DNA of 64,000 nucleotides, from assembly GCA_905116865.2 (NCBI GenBank), contig CAJHNH020000224.1, positions 971,657 through 1,035,656 of the forward strand, in the 5' to 3' direction. A program made the translations under genes and the position numbers. How positions within the stretch are numbered: the first letter of the stretch is position 1; every line of letters starts with the position of its first letter. A model generated the notes under the pieces. The model worked only from the letters and a program-made list of their open reading frames with translations. It did no database searches and was not told the origin of the DNA. Shown piece after piece: positions 55,186 through 64,000 of the stretch. This stretch comes from Candidula unifasciata. Taxonomy: Eukaryota; Mollusca; Gastropoda; Stylommatophora; Geomitridae.

Positions 55186-55309
55186 CAACAGGACACTATG
55201 CAATTCACGATCATTACAGCATCAATTTTGACAGATAAAACAGTGATAACCATATATCATTGATAAATTGTCTTTATTAAACTGGGCAGAAGTTGCTAAC
55301 AGGATTGAA

Positions 55310-55550
55310 ATCATTCATACAATTCATTAAAGAGCAACAGATGAGATAGTCTGGCCATGTGATGAGTATGTCCTGGTACTCACTGCCATAAAGAGCGTCG
55401 CTAAAGAAAAATAATGAATAGAGTGCAAGGGGAAGATCATACACAAGAGAGAATGACAGAATGATGAACAGCTTTAAAGACATAAAGATAAACTTATACA
55501 ACACACTGGCTGTGCCAAACATTAAGTCCACATCACACTAGAAGCTGCAG
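55310..55550 (+). mobile_element. LINE tail fragment
   Basis: The plus strand shows a decayed EQQMR*SGHVMSM block, then ARGRSYTRENDRMMNSFKDI with KINLYNTLAV, similar to the terminal part of LINE ORF2. Confidence 0.55.
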
Positions 55551-55599
55551 AGAGCAGATTCCTGGCATAGGAGAAACAAAAGTGACAACATTGATTGAG

Positions 55600-56010
55600 A
55601 AGGTGATGCTGTAGTTTACATGGATGTGTCAGCATTTGGGTCAAGTGAAGTGCATTGGCGTTTACAGTGAGCTCAAGAGGGAAAACCACCAAGGAGATGA
55701 ATAGTGCCCTGTTGCTACAAACAACTAGTATCCTTACAATGGAAACTGTGGCTGTAACAAGAGAATTAGTATGTCTGGGTACTGGAGAGTTCACACACGC
55801 ATGCATACGTGGTGACTTAGTGAATATGCTCAAACAAATTTAGGCTGAGCTCTTCAGACAAGAATGGGTTGTATCACTAAGCCTTTTGCATATGTCTAAC
55901 CTTCACCTGCCGACTCATACAGGTGTTCGAGGAAAAGTATTGGCAGATTATCTTGCAGACACTGCGACTGCTACGGCTAGAACGACATCATCAAAGCCAT
56001 GAGCAGCACT
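55600..56010 (+). mobile_element. RNase H domain relic of a second LINE family
   Basis: The plus strand reads SSRGKTTKEMNSALLLQTTS, ILTMETVAVTRELVCLGTGE, THACIRGDLVNMLKQI and later HTGVRGKVLADYLADTA. The ME(A/T)VAVTR and GVRGN.xADxLA blocks are those of retroelement RNase H domains. It is frameshifted and has stops. Confidence 0.7.
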
Positions 56011-56103
56011 TAACGTAAAAACAAAAAGGGCAAAGGTCATGACTTCACATCCCTGTCCAAGCTGATGGATATGGAGGTGCACCCAGTCGTTCTACGCTTG
56101 AGG

Positions 56104-56635
56104 AATGTTGAATCTTGAATTAAGAATTGAAATCATAACACTCGGGACACTCCCATCAGCGCTCTGTCCCTATCTTCAGCAGCAAGCGAAGAGTTCCAAT
56201 TCCGTTGGCACCAGTAATTGTCTGATTGTATATCCGACTCGTTTTTTCCTTAAGCATTGAGCGCCGGCCAGATCCCCTAGTAACTCCTCGCAGCGCCATT
56301 CTCCTCAGACCGTAATGATCTATTTGTGCCTATGCACTGTTCACTCACTCCTAAAGGGCTCTCACAATATCTAGCTTGTCATACATCAATTCACTCCAAG
56401 TGGTGCAGATCCGGCCAGTCTGCCTGCCTGCTCATTTCCCAACACACCAGCATGACCTGAAGAAAATATCTGAAGGACGCTAACTACCTGGGTCCTCTGA
56501 ATTGATGCCTGCCACTCTGCACGCAGCATGCCTGTCTCTACCTTTCGCAACATGCTCTGTGAATCAGCTACACTTGGGGAGCTATTGAGAAACGAACGAA
56601 CAAACTCTATTTTCAAAGGGTCACAAATTGGGCAA
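56104..56635 (-). mobile_element. RNase H LINE fragment with (CGAA)n end
   Basis: The minus strand reads VADSQSMLRKVETGMLRAEW, FSSGHAGVLGNEQAGRLAGS and APLG, the RNase H family. Next to it GAAACGAACGAACAAACTC and TTTTCAAAGGGTCACAAATT are the reverse of the (TTCG)-tailed sequence at 13.97 kb. Confidence 0.82.
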
Positions 56636-56639
56636 ACGG

Positions 56640-56830
56640 GTCCCTCTAAAAATATACACAAACACATACTTACACGTCCATACATACATACAAAGACACA
56701 TGCATGCTTATACATATATATACATAAATAACGGACACACACACACTCATACATACACCTTTATACAAATACATATGTACACCCACACTCATGGGTACAC
56801 ATACAGGAAGTCAAAGTCATATACATATAG
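56640..56830. repeat. (ACAC/ACATAC)n simple repeat
   Basis: Imperfect CA and TACA repeats over about 190 bases. Confidence 0.8.
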
Positions 56831-57004
56831 GAGGAGACAGGAGCATCTATGGAACTGTCTTTGAATGCTGTGATGATAATCTCCACTGATCACCAACACA
56901 TTAGAAAAAGCACACAGAATATCCTCCCTTCACCCTCCACACACACTTTAACAAGGTAATGGGGGGGGGGAGGGGGGGTGGGTGATAAATAATAAGTGGC
57001 TAAC

Positions 57005-57155
57005 ACACATGAAGTGTGCACAGTCTGCATTCAAATAAGCCAAATCTGTAAAATGGATATGCATAAAAAAACTCAGATTTTGGATTAAGACTAAAGTCCA
57101 GAAGTGGACAAACAACCAGAACCTTCAGAAAACAATCATAAGGGGGAGAAATAAA
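57005..57155 (+). mobile_element. Dispersed 290-bp repeat, family G (partial)
   Basis: CACAGTCTGCATTCAAATAA, CCAAATCTGTAAAATGGATA, AAGACTAAAGTCCAGAAGTG and CAAACAACCAGAACCTT match the 3' half of the best copy in reverse. Confidence 0.72.
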
Positions 57156-57266
57156 CAATACAAAAAAGGAAGTGACTCTGAAGTAACTCTATTATGATAC
57201 TCACATATAATGTAAACAGATTAATCAAAAGCTTTTTCTTCTTCCTCGATCCTTCTGTCAGAAAAC

Positions 57267-57482
57267 TTATATCAGACGGCCAGTAGCCTTTATGAAAGCT
57301 ATCGTGCAATCCGTATCCTCTCGTGTACCATACAGTTTTGTCTTCATTGTAGTTGGAACAGGCCAGATTGCGTCTCTGTTCTCAGCATACAGGTGACAGT
57401 GTTGGAGCACATGCTCAGCAGTTTCGGGTGCCACCCTGCAGGGACACGTCTCCGTATTTCCTACACCAAAAAATTTGAACAT
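57267..57482 (-). pseudogene. LINE C-terminal zinc knuckle
   Basis: CPCRVAPETAEHVLQHCHLY has the C-x-C..E-T..H-x3-H/C spacing of the C-terminal knuckle of RNase H LINEs. The ORF ends FIKATGRLI at a stop at 57267. Confidence 0.85.
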
Positions 57483-58026
57483 ATGTTGACGAAGTCTGTT
57501 GTGCCCGGTCTTTAGTCTGAATATGAAGTGAGTCTTGGGGAGAAAATCTGGTGTGGGTATCCAGCCACCTTTCTTGGATACTAGATTGTATTGTTTTCAT
57601 CTCTTGGTGGGTTAAGTCGCTATTTGGTTGTACCATGTCACTGCCGCTTCTGGCCAATCTATCTGCTATTTCATTGCCTTCCAAGCCACAGTGACCTGGA
57701 ATCCATTGCAGTACAGATTGTTCTACTGAAGAGCCTAAGCAAATCAGCTGTTGCGTCAAGTCTACAAACTGAGTGTCTTTAGGGTTAACAATTGCTTGTA
57801 GAACTGACATAGCATCAGTCAGAAAGACCACTCTGCTATATTTGCTGTGCTGTTGTTTATTCAGGAAAGAACATGCCGCTAGAAGTGCTTCTGTCTCTGC
57901 TCTGTAACTGGAGGAATATGAACCTGTTGGTACAGCTTGGTTGATTTTTAAACCATTTGGGCATTCTGTGTATATTCCTCCTCCTCCGTCTCTTAATGCT
58001 CTCTTGGCTGAACCATCTGTATACAC
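57415..58026 (-). pseudogene. LINE RNase H domain
   Basis: MYTDGSAKRALRDGGGGIYT gives the first Asp, SSYRAETEALLAA the Glu, VVFLTDAMSVLQAI the second Asp, and WIPGHCGLEGNEIADRLARS the final Asp. All four catalytic acidic positions are kept. Confidence 0.9.
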
Positions 58027-58565
58027 TCAAATCCAACTCTGGTGTGGGTAAAGTCTATTGATCTCTCCTTCTGTAGTTGATTTCATATCAGTGCTGCTCA
58101 TTGATGATTTAGAGGAGATCCCTGTTACAGTGGTTCTGACTGTTGGCAGGCTATCCTTGAGCCAAGGGGGGCAGTTTATGTAAGGTTTCAGTGGAACATT
58201 TGGTATTATGGGAGGGAGTTTAAGGACAGCGAGCTTAGCATGTGCGTTCTTAATAAAACAGGTTCTCTTTAGTCTAGCCCTCTGGGGTTACTGCAGTCGG
58301 CTGTGCACTGGTTGTTCTTTAAAGTGGTGGTATTTGGAGAGCTGGGTGAGGAGCTTTGTGTCTCTCCTATCTTCCAGATCATGGTGACCAGTAATTGTTT
58401 CCATGTCTGATATGGGCGTGGAGCGCATTACCCCTGTCATAATACAGAGAGCATGGTTTTGGATCTTTGAGACTCTGAAAATTTGATTTAGCTGTTGTGC
58501 CCCAAGCAGCTATTCCATATTCTAGTGTTGGCCTCACATAGCCTGTATAGGTCCTCTTAAGGACA

Positions 58566-59564
58566 TTAAGGTTTGCCCCCCAGTCTGTTCCAGCTAACTT
58601 CCTCATCAGTTGGGTTCTCTTGAGTTCCTTGCTCTGTCTTTGCTATCTGTTTTCTCCATGTGAGTCTTGGGTCAAAAGTTACTCCTAAATATGACGGTGA
58701 GTCATCATGTTTCAGTGCCTGGCTGCCATATGTAAGTAAAACTTTCTGGGATTTGATAGAAAGACTGAAAATGGTGTGTGTGGTTTTGGCCCCATTTACA
58801 GGCATGTACCAACTATTGGACCACCTCTCTAGAGTTCCGAAGGATTCTTGAAGCCTTGTCTGCACTTTTCCAGTGTCCTCCTCTGAACTCAGTAGCGCCA
58901 GATCATCGGCATACATAACAGCTTGAACTCCATTACAGAGGGTTGATTTTATGTCGTTAATGTAAACTAGGAAAAGAACTGGGGACAGAACTCTGCCTTG
59001 TGGAACTCCATGTTTCATTGTGACTGATCTGCTTCTTGAACCCTGTATCTTAACTCTTGCAAATTGATTTTCAAGATATTTTACGATCCACCCAAGCATG
59101 TGATGGAATATTCCACTTTCAAGTAGCTTTTGTTTCAGCCCATTTTTTCACACTTTGTCGAAGGCCTTTTCCATATCCACCCAGACTGCAATAGTGTGCT
59201 TTTTTTCCTGGAATGCATCTTCAATGTGTTGAGCAATAAATGTAATTTGGCCTTCTGTTGATCTAGAATGTCGAAAACCTGCCTGTTCCTCCATTAGTTT
59301 GAAGTTTTTCTCTAGGAACCAGGTCAGTCGGTTGTTCAATAATCTTTCAAATAGTTTGCACAGACAGCTAGTGAGGCTGATGGGTCTGTAGCTGTCTGCG
59401 TTGTTTTTCGGCTTTCCTTGATTCAGGATTACGAAGATTTCAGACTTCCTCCAGGCTGGAGGAACTATACTAAAAATCCAGCTGGCATTAAAGATGTTTA
59501 ATAATTTCTTTTTAGTACTTGGACACGTGTAGTAACAAATCATTCGGTATTTTATCGGGGCCAT
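58566..59564 (-). pseudogene. LINE reverse transcriptase domain
   Basis: Blocks in order: PAWRKSEIFVILNQGKPKNN, YRPISLTSCLCKLFERLLNN, EEQAGFRHSRSTEGQ, VWVDMEKAFDKV (first catalytic Asp), then a stop, HGVPQGRVLSPVLFLVYIND and VMYADDLALLSS (catalytic Asp pair, codons 58913-58902). A linker with ANQAHGPDKIPN-type sequence (SNQAHGPDKIPNDLL) lies just upstream, ending near 59512. Confidence 0.92.
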
Positions 59565-60014
59565 GAGCTTGGTTGGATTTCAGCTGGTTGAGTCCTGTGT
59601 TAAGTTTACTCATTGAGAATTTATCTGTCATGATGCTCTCTGCTAGTTTACTTTTGCTGGCTTTCTCGAGTTCTTTGATTCTTTGTACTACCTCATCTTC
59701 TCTGGAATATTCTATATTAATATCACTAACAGATTTAAACTGATTTAAAAAGATATTCGCAGCATCGTTTCCAGATCTGATCTCATTGCCCTCATTTATT
59801 ACTACTGGATTGGCTTGTTGGGCTTCTCCATTTAGACACTTGACTAGTTTCCAGAGTTTGGACCCATCTTTTTCAAAACTTAGTCTCTTGGTTTTGTCTT
59901 GCCAGCTCTTCCTAGTTGCTTGGATTGTTTCTTTTTTAAGCTTGGCTTCTGCTGCTTTGTAAGCAATGTTGTTTTCTACCGTTGGGTTGCTTTCTACTCT
60001 GAGAGAGTTTGGTG

Positions 60015-60905
60015 GAGGTCTTGAATTTGTTGGGACCAAAATGCGATGTAATCTTTCCTTGAACTACGAGGTATGGTTTCTTTGGCTGCTTTTAATATAG
60101 CTTCTGTAAACTCTTTTACTGATTTAGCAACCTGACTTGATTTGCCATTTACATTTATCGAGTATACATCAGCAAGGGTAGCAAAACTGTTCCAGTCAGC
60201 TTTCTTGTAATTCCAACGAGGGGGTGGCATCGAATGAAGGCCTCTCATATTTAGATCAGAAATCAGGATCGGTCGGTGATCACTACCTGCTAGTTGGCTG
60301 AGCACCGTTTTGTGTATGTTGCTTGCCAAGTCTAACGTCGCAAATGTTAAGTCTGGGCGGCTGGTTGAAAGCCATCTCCTGGAGAAAACAGATTGGGAAT
60401 CATCTGGTTTGTTGATTAGCTGGAGTCTGGCATATGTCTGCCAGTCCTCCACTTCGTCTCCTCTCTGGTTGAGCTGTTGATATCCCCAGCTTGGAGAGCA
60501 GCTGTTAAAATCTCCTAGAATGATGTAACTGTTATCTGGGATTCTCATGTTGTATAACGTGAGTTCTTTGCTTGGAGGGCAGTAACAATTGTATAATACA
60601 ATTTCCTTGCCTGCAATGTTAAGCCTGACACCCATGATCTCAGACTCCTGTTCTGTGTTCACTGTAAGACTAGCTGCTGGGATGCTGTTTTTTACTAGGA
60701 TGAGGACTCCTCCCTTGGGACCATTTTCTTTGTCCTATCTGAAGCACTGGAAGCTTCTAATACAGAATCTGTGCTTATCTGACAGGTGCGTCTCCTGTAT
60801 ACAGGCAATGTCAATAATCCCTTCGGTAAGATGTTTTGTAAGTGCAGCTTTTTTGTTGCAGACTCCCTCTGCATTCCATAATAAACACCAGAATATCAAC
60901 ACATG
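60015..60905 (-). pseudogene. LINE APE-type endonuclease domain
   Basis: It begins LLWNAEGVCNKKAALTKHL, then IDIACIQETHLSDK with the catalytic Glu, ILGDFNSCSPSWGYQQLN with the D-x-N motif, and LAGSDHRPIL with the terminal S-D-H. An in-frame stop follows CFR near 60737. Confidence 0.9.
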
Positions 60906-61388
60906 CTATTATTTACTTTTAAGTTAGTACATCTTTTCAAAATATTTGTTCTAAAAATGAAAAGCAAAAATTATAAACATGAGTTGGAAAATCTGAACAT
61001 AAAGTACATATGCCAATATTATTTGTTATTCCACAGATAATTTCACATCCATTCTGTCTTCTGTCACAGATAACAATTATATTAACCTTTTCTATCTGAG
61101 CTATTGGTTTAACCCTGTCGACTCGACAGGGTAGGCGTTCTGGCCACAAAAGCAATAGCTACAGTAAGGAATGCTGATAAAAGACATGAGGTTAGATGAA
61201 ATAACATGTGTAGGAATGTGTGAATGAGGAATTAGGAGTGGATATCGTAAAGAGGGATGTATGAGAGGAACGGAATGACGTGTGTGTAATCAGTGTGCTA
61301 CGTGAACAGTTAGCATCTACACCTTGAGACATTTGCAGTTGGAGACGGAGCATCTATAAGTATGCCTAGTGTGCTATGATGTTGATTC

Positions 61389-61394
61389 TTTAAT
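61389..61394 (-). terminator. ATTAAA polyadenylation signal of HINT3
   Basis: The minus strand reads ATTAAA about 65 bases after the HINT3 stop. The surrounding GCTATGATGTTGATTC resembles a LINE tail at 51.5 kb, so the 3' UTR may include a relic. Confidence 0.4.
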
Positions 61395-61458
61395 CAGTAA
61401 TCAGTCTTTGCTTTTTGCCAGCTGTTGAAGATGAAGTGCTTTATCTAAACTCTAACCA

Positions 61459-61911
61459 CTATATACGCTTCATATTCTTTAACCTGTTCAGCAGCCAATC
61501 GGCCGTCACAAACCACAATGAATTAGGTCTGAATATCAACGATGCCATGAACCCCATGGAGCTGGCAGGAGAAATAACGTGAAGATGAAGGTGAGAAATT
61601 GAATTAAATGGCGGCCAATGAAAGCCGAGCCGAGAGTCAGCTATGTCTCCACCGCCCTGAGTCAGAAATTCTTCCCCGACAGCTACAAGCTTATTTACAA
61701 GATCAATGTCTTTGGGCCCTAAATGTTTGGGATCTTTGATGTGTTCCTGTGGGACCACCAAGTAATGGTGGGCTGCCGCTGGTCGGATGTCTTTGAAAAT
61801 GACGATACCGTCTTTCTCGTAGAGAAGACGAGAGCTTGGTTCTTGATTGTGGGCTATTCTGCAGAACAGACATTTATGTCTTTCTGTGTCTGAGAGTCCA
61901 CTGTCTGCCAT
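61459..61911 (-). CDS. HINT3: Histidine triad nucleotide-binding protein 3 (adenosine 5'-monophosphoramidase)
   Basis: The 150-residue protein begins MADSGLSDTERHKCLFCRIA. It holds the HIT-fold blocks FKDIRPAAAHHYLVVPQEHI, RLGFHWPPFNSISHLHLHVI (triad HLHLH, catalytic His the middle one) and a C-terminal FRPNSLWFVTADWLLNRLK typical of the HINT3/aprataxin-like branch rather than HINT1 or HINT2. It hydrolyses nucleoside phosphoramidates and acyl-adenylates. The usual length in vertebrates is about 180 residues, with a longer N-terminus. The whole CDS is in one exon; an acceptor (TTTTCATCTGTAG) 39 bases before the ATG shows that an upstream 5' UTR exon exists, so this is a spliced gene rather than a retrocopy. 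The frame stays open 20 codons upstream of the chosen Met, but this passes through the acceptor. Confidence 0.93.
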   Translation of the reverse strand: MADSGLSDTERHKCLFCRIAHNQEPSSRLLYEKDGIVIFKDIRPAAAHHYLVVPQEHIKDPKHLGPKDIDLVNKLVAVGEEFLTQGGGDIADSRLGFHWPPFNSISHLHLHVISPASSMGFMASLIFRPNSLWFVTADWLLNRLKNMKRI

Positions 61912-62316
61912 CTGAATCTGTGAACAGCCTCTGGAGTAGCAGCAACTATCTACAGATGAAAATAACAACAATTCATTCAGTGTCTTTCAGTTTGTTAAAC
62001 CAGAATGGAGAAGTTTTTCCTGCTTTTTATCTCCCAATGGAGAATAGGCTTTAAAAAACTACCCAGTGGAGACTTGGTTTTCAATAATTACCCAATAGAG
62101 ACTAGGCTTTCAAAAACAAACAAAAAACAAAAAAAAACATTTTAAGATTGTTCAAAAGACCCAGATTCGTATCCTCAGTAAGTTTTAGAATTTTTTATTT
62201 CTTGGCACAAAAAATAAATGCCAGCCAGCCAAGTCCGTCGCTACTGCTCTAACCCCAAGCAGCTTTATTTCTCAGGTTCAAAACTACCCCCCCCCTTCCC
62301 ACCCCCTGAACTCTTC

Positions 62317-62334
62317 CCCCCCCCCCCCCCCCCC
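62317..62334. repeat. C-homopolymer, about 18 bases
   Basis: A C-run within a C-rich stretch 62288-62336, upstream of HINT3. Confidence 0.8.
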
Positions 62335-62571
62335 ATCCTACATTGTTCTAAAAAGTGGTAAACAGTCTGAAGGGTGGTCACGATTGGTCAGATTTTGCAG
62401 CTAAAGTTTCTAAGATCATACGGTTGCGTGTAGGGTTTGGGTTAGGGTTACGGTTAGTGTTACGGATAGGGGTAGGGTTAGGGTTAGGGGTAGGGTTAGG
62501 GGTAGGGTTAGATGTGACAATTTTGACGTTGGAGTTCCAAATACTGGCCGACAATCTGATGCTACTTCTTC

Positions 62572-62757
62572 CGACGAAAGTATCAGCGCGGTCGCACCCG
62601 TCACGGTCGTTGGGTCGTAGGGCTAGTAGAGCGTCAGACTGGCCATTGCTACTTGGAGCTTGTGCGAAGACGAGATGCGGCGACATTGGAGAGGATCATA
62701 ACAGATCACGTCCTGCCGGAAACGACCATCGTGACTGACGCTTGGCGAGGCTCTCCT
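62572..62757 (+). pseudogene. Merlin/ISXO2-like transposase fragment
   Basis: The frame reads FRRKYQRGRTRHGRWVVGLV, ERQTGHCYLELVRRRDAATL, ERIITDHVLPETTIVTDAWR. The (R)KYxRGR, W-V-G-x-VER, RRDAATL and TTI-x-(S/T)D-x-W blocks are those of IS1595-type DDE transposases. A one-base shift just before FRRK destroys the preceding I-D-E catalytic block. Confidence 0.82.
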
Positions 62758-62799
62758 ACGTCAAAATTGTCACATCTAACCCTACCCCTAACCCACACC

Positions 62800-62980
62800 C
62801 TACCCAACCCTACACGCAACCGTTTGATGATAGGTAACCCTACACGCAACCGTATGATGACTACGCAACCCTTCACGCAACCGTATGATGCCTACGCAAC
62901 CCTACACGCAACCGTATTGACTACGCTTCTCTACAAGCAACCGTACGCAACCCTACACGCAACCGTATGATGATAGGTAA
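62800..62980. repeat. 28-bp degenerate tandem within the right arm, about 6 copies
   Basis: CCTACACGCAACCGTATGAT, GACTACGCAACC and variants recur between 62806 and 62976. Confidence 0.8.
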
Positions 62981-63099
62981 GTATGTCATTTGATTCGTGA
63001 CTTTTCCGCTCCCTGTTTGCAATGCGGCCAAGGGAGATAACTCCCACTAAGCCGAACTAAGCCGTCCAGCTACCGTCCGGTATTGAAAGAAGAGCCAAG

Positions 63100-63949
63100 A
63101 AACCTATTTTTTCCTGACCAAGCTCAGAAACTGGCGTGGTGTGCAAATACTGGAGCTTTACATCTGCTGAAAGGCATGGTGACCCACACAAAGTCAGTAA
63201 ACTGAGGGAGACCTGTAAACATGCGATATTAAGAATTAGAACGACTAAGTCAAAGGGGAGGCTGCAGATAAAAAAGACAGGCATAATCTATGTTAACCTG
63301 TTCCTCTTCCGAATTTTATATAAAGTAGTCTGACATCTAAAGTAGACTTGATCCATAGTGTAAATAAAACTAAAGTTCTACTTTGTACAGTCAACGACAG
63401 AAACACTAGTTAGCAATATAGTACCCTATCTGACGTCTGTGAGAGACTTCTTTTATGGATCGTCTTGTCTCTGGCCGCTCTCCACGGTTGAAATTCAGAA
63501 ACTCAGCAGACAAAAATGGAGGGTGACTTCCCCCTGGGAGACAAGTCGCAGGTTTGTGTTTATGATTTTGGTTGTTGGAACAAACTAAACTGCTGGAAAC
63601 ATGGACTTACCGATGTTATTATTAGAAGAAACTGATATAAGAGTACTGCAATTGTAAAATACGATGCTGAAGATACACATTTTAGTTCAGAATATTGGAT
63701 AAACACAGAAAGTGTAGAAATTACTCTCTTTCTATGTTGAGCTACCTGTCGTCGATAATATACATTAGTTACTAAACTGTTTACAAAATCAGTACTTTCT
63801 TTGAGTTTACACTGAATGAAAGTAACTTCTTTTTATCGACGTTAAGGATATGGCCCTGCCCTGTTCTAAGCTTAGCCATATGTATAATCTTATTATTTCT
63901 GTGTAATTCACCGTAGCCGTAATTCTACTCTTAATGAAGTTTATGAAGA
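63100..63949. other. No gene recognised
   Basis: AT-rich sequence. ORFs of 65-75 codons show no recognised domain. A possible exon GAGGGTGACTTCCCCCTGGG near 63518 has no family support. Confidence 0.4.
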
Positions 63950-64000
63950 ATGTTCACCGGCTGCAAACTTTGGCGGAAAGTAAATTATAAATGTGAACAC
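63950..64000 (-). mobile_element. Dispersed 290-bp repeat, family G (cut by window end)
   Basis: TGTTCACCGGCTGCAAACTT and TGGCGGAAAGT match the CTT-side start of the best copy. Confidence 0.5.

Larger units (their letters stand above)
57267..60905 (-). mobile_element. Near full-length non-LTR retrotransposon (endonuclease, RT, RNase H)
   Basis: In minus-strand order it encodes an APE-type endonuclease, a linker, a reverse transcriptase with YADD, an RNase H domain and a C-terminal CCHC-like knuckle, the layout of Jockey/I-group elements with RNase H. Internal stops and frame changes near 60737, 59150, 58570 and 58030 show that this copy is inactive, but the coding order is intact across 3.6 kb. 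ORF1 is not seen upstream. It lies between the repeat-rich region and HINT3. Confidence 0.93.
62418..63096 (+). mobile_element. Merlin (IS1595-like) DNA transposon remnant with telomere-like arms
   Basis: A DDE transposase fragment at 62572-62757 is framed by inverted arms rich in TTAGGG/CCCTAA: GGGTTAGATGTGACAATTTT (left, ending 62529) and AAAATTGTCACATCTAACCC (right, from about 62764) pair almost without mismatch over 37 bases. A 28-bp tandem (ACGCAACCCTACACGCAACC, GTATGATG) fills 62800-62980. The right end, GTCCGGTATTGAAAGAAGAG followed by CC, resembles the terminus of the MITE at 51.7 kb. No left terminus or target duplication was found. Confidence 0.7.

Noticed and set aside
62430..62520. 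A true telomere or chromosome end
   Set aside because: The TTAGGG-like units are irregular, short, mirrored by an inverted arm and followed by more single-copy sequence, so they are internal.

Overview
This is a eukaryotic, intron-rich, repeat-dense animal genome window. No bacterial-style operons, ribosome binding sites, rRNA, tRNA genes or CRISPR arrays were found. The repeat content is dominated by decayed non-LTR retrotransposons, several with RNase H, short tRNA-like SINEs, hAT and Merlin DNA transposons, and very long minisatellites. Together with the gene set it suggests a lophotrochozoan, most likely a mollusc and perhaps a gastropod. That placement is inference.

Four host genes can be supported. 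(1) 642-4317 (+): the last three coding exons of a cysteine- and glycine-rich (CSRP/muscle LIM protein type) gene, carrying one complete LIM zinc-binding domain split over three exons. Its upstream part lies outside the window. (2) 14111-31059 (+): a full ten-exon model of LRRC56, the orthologue of Chlamydomonas ODA8, a factor for outer dynein arm assembly and transport in motile cilia. The splice phases all agree and the spliced CDS is 2160 nt (719 residues). A candidate promoter and 5' UTR exon lie at 10771-11253. (3) 48345 down to 38344 (-): LRRC72, another leucine-rich-repeat protein. Seven in-phase exons are seen, the first coding exon is missing, and one extra cassette-like exon is present. 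(4) 61911-61459 (-): HINT3, a histidine-triad nucleotide hydrolase, with the whole CDS in one exon.

Layout: 1-4.5 kb holds the LIM gene with a 57-bp minisatellite in its last intron. 4.5-10.7 kb is intergenic, with hAT elements and RNase H LINE pieces. 10.7-31 kb is LRRC56, whose introns hold 34-, 44/45-, 77-, 15-, 42- and 26-bp tandem arrays. 31-38 kb is repeat-rich intergenic DNA between the convergent LRRC56 and LRRC72 genes. 38-48.4 kb is LRRC72. 48.4-57 kb is repeats, including a 48-bp array, a 40-bp array split by a SINE, and a Merlin MITE. 57.27-60.91 kb is a nearly full-length but broken APE/RT/RNase H retrotransposon on the minus strand. 61.4-62 kb is HINT3. 62.4-63.1 kb is a Merlin transposase remnant between telomere-like inverted arms.

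LRRC56 and LRRC72 are both leucine-rich-repeat proteins, and LRRC56 is an established cilia gene, so their tail-to-tail arrangement is worth checking for conserved synteny. The exon models rest on manual reading of splice sites and on remembered family sequences. No search or alignment was run.
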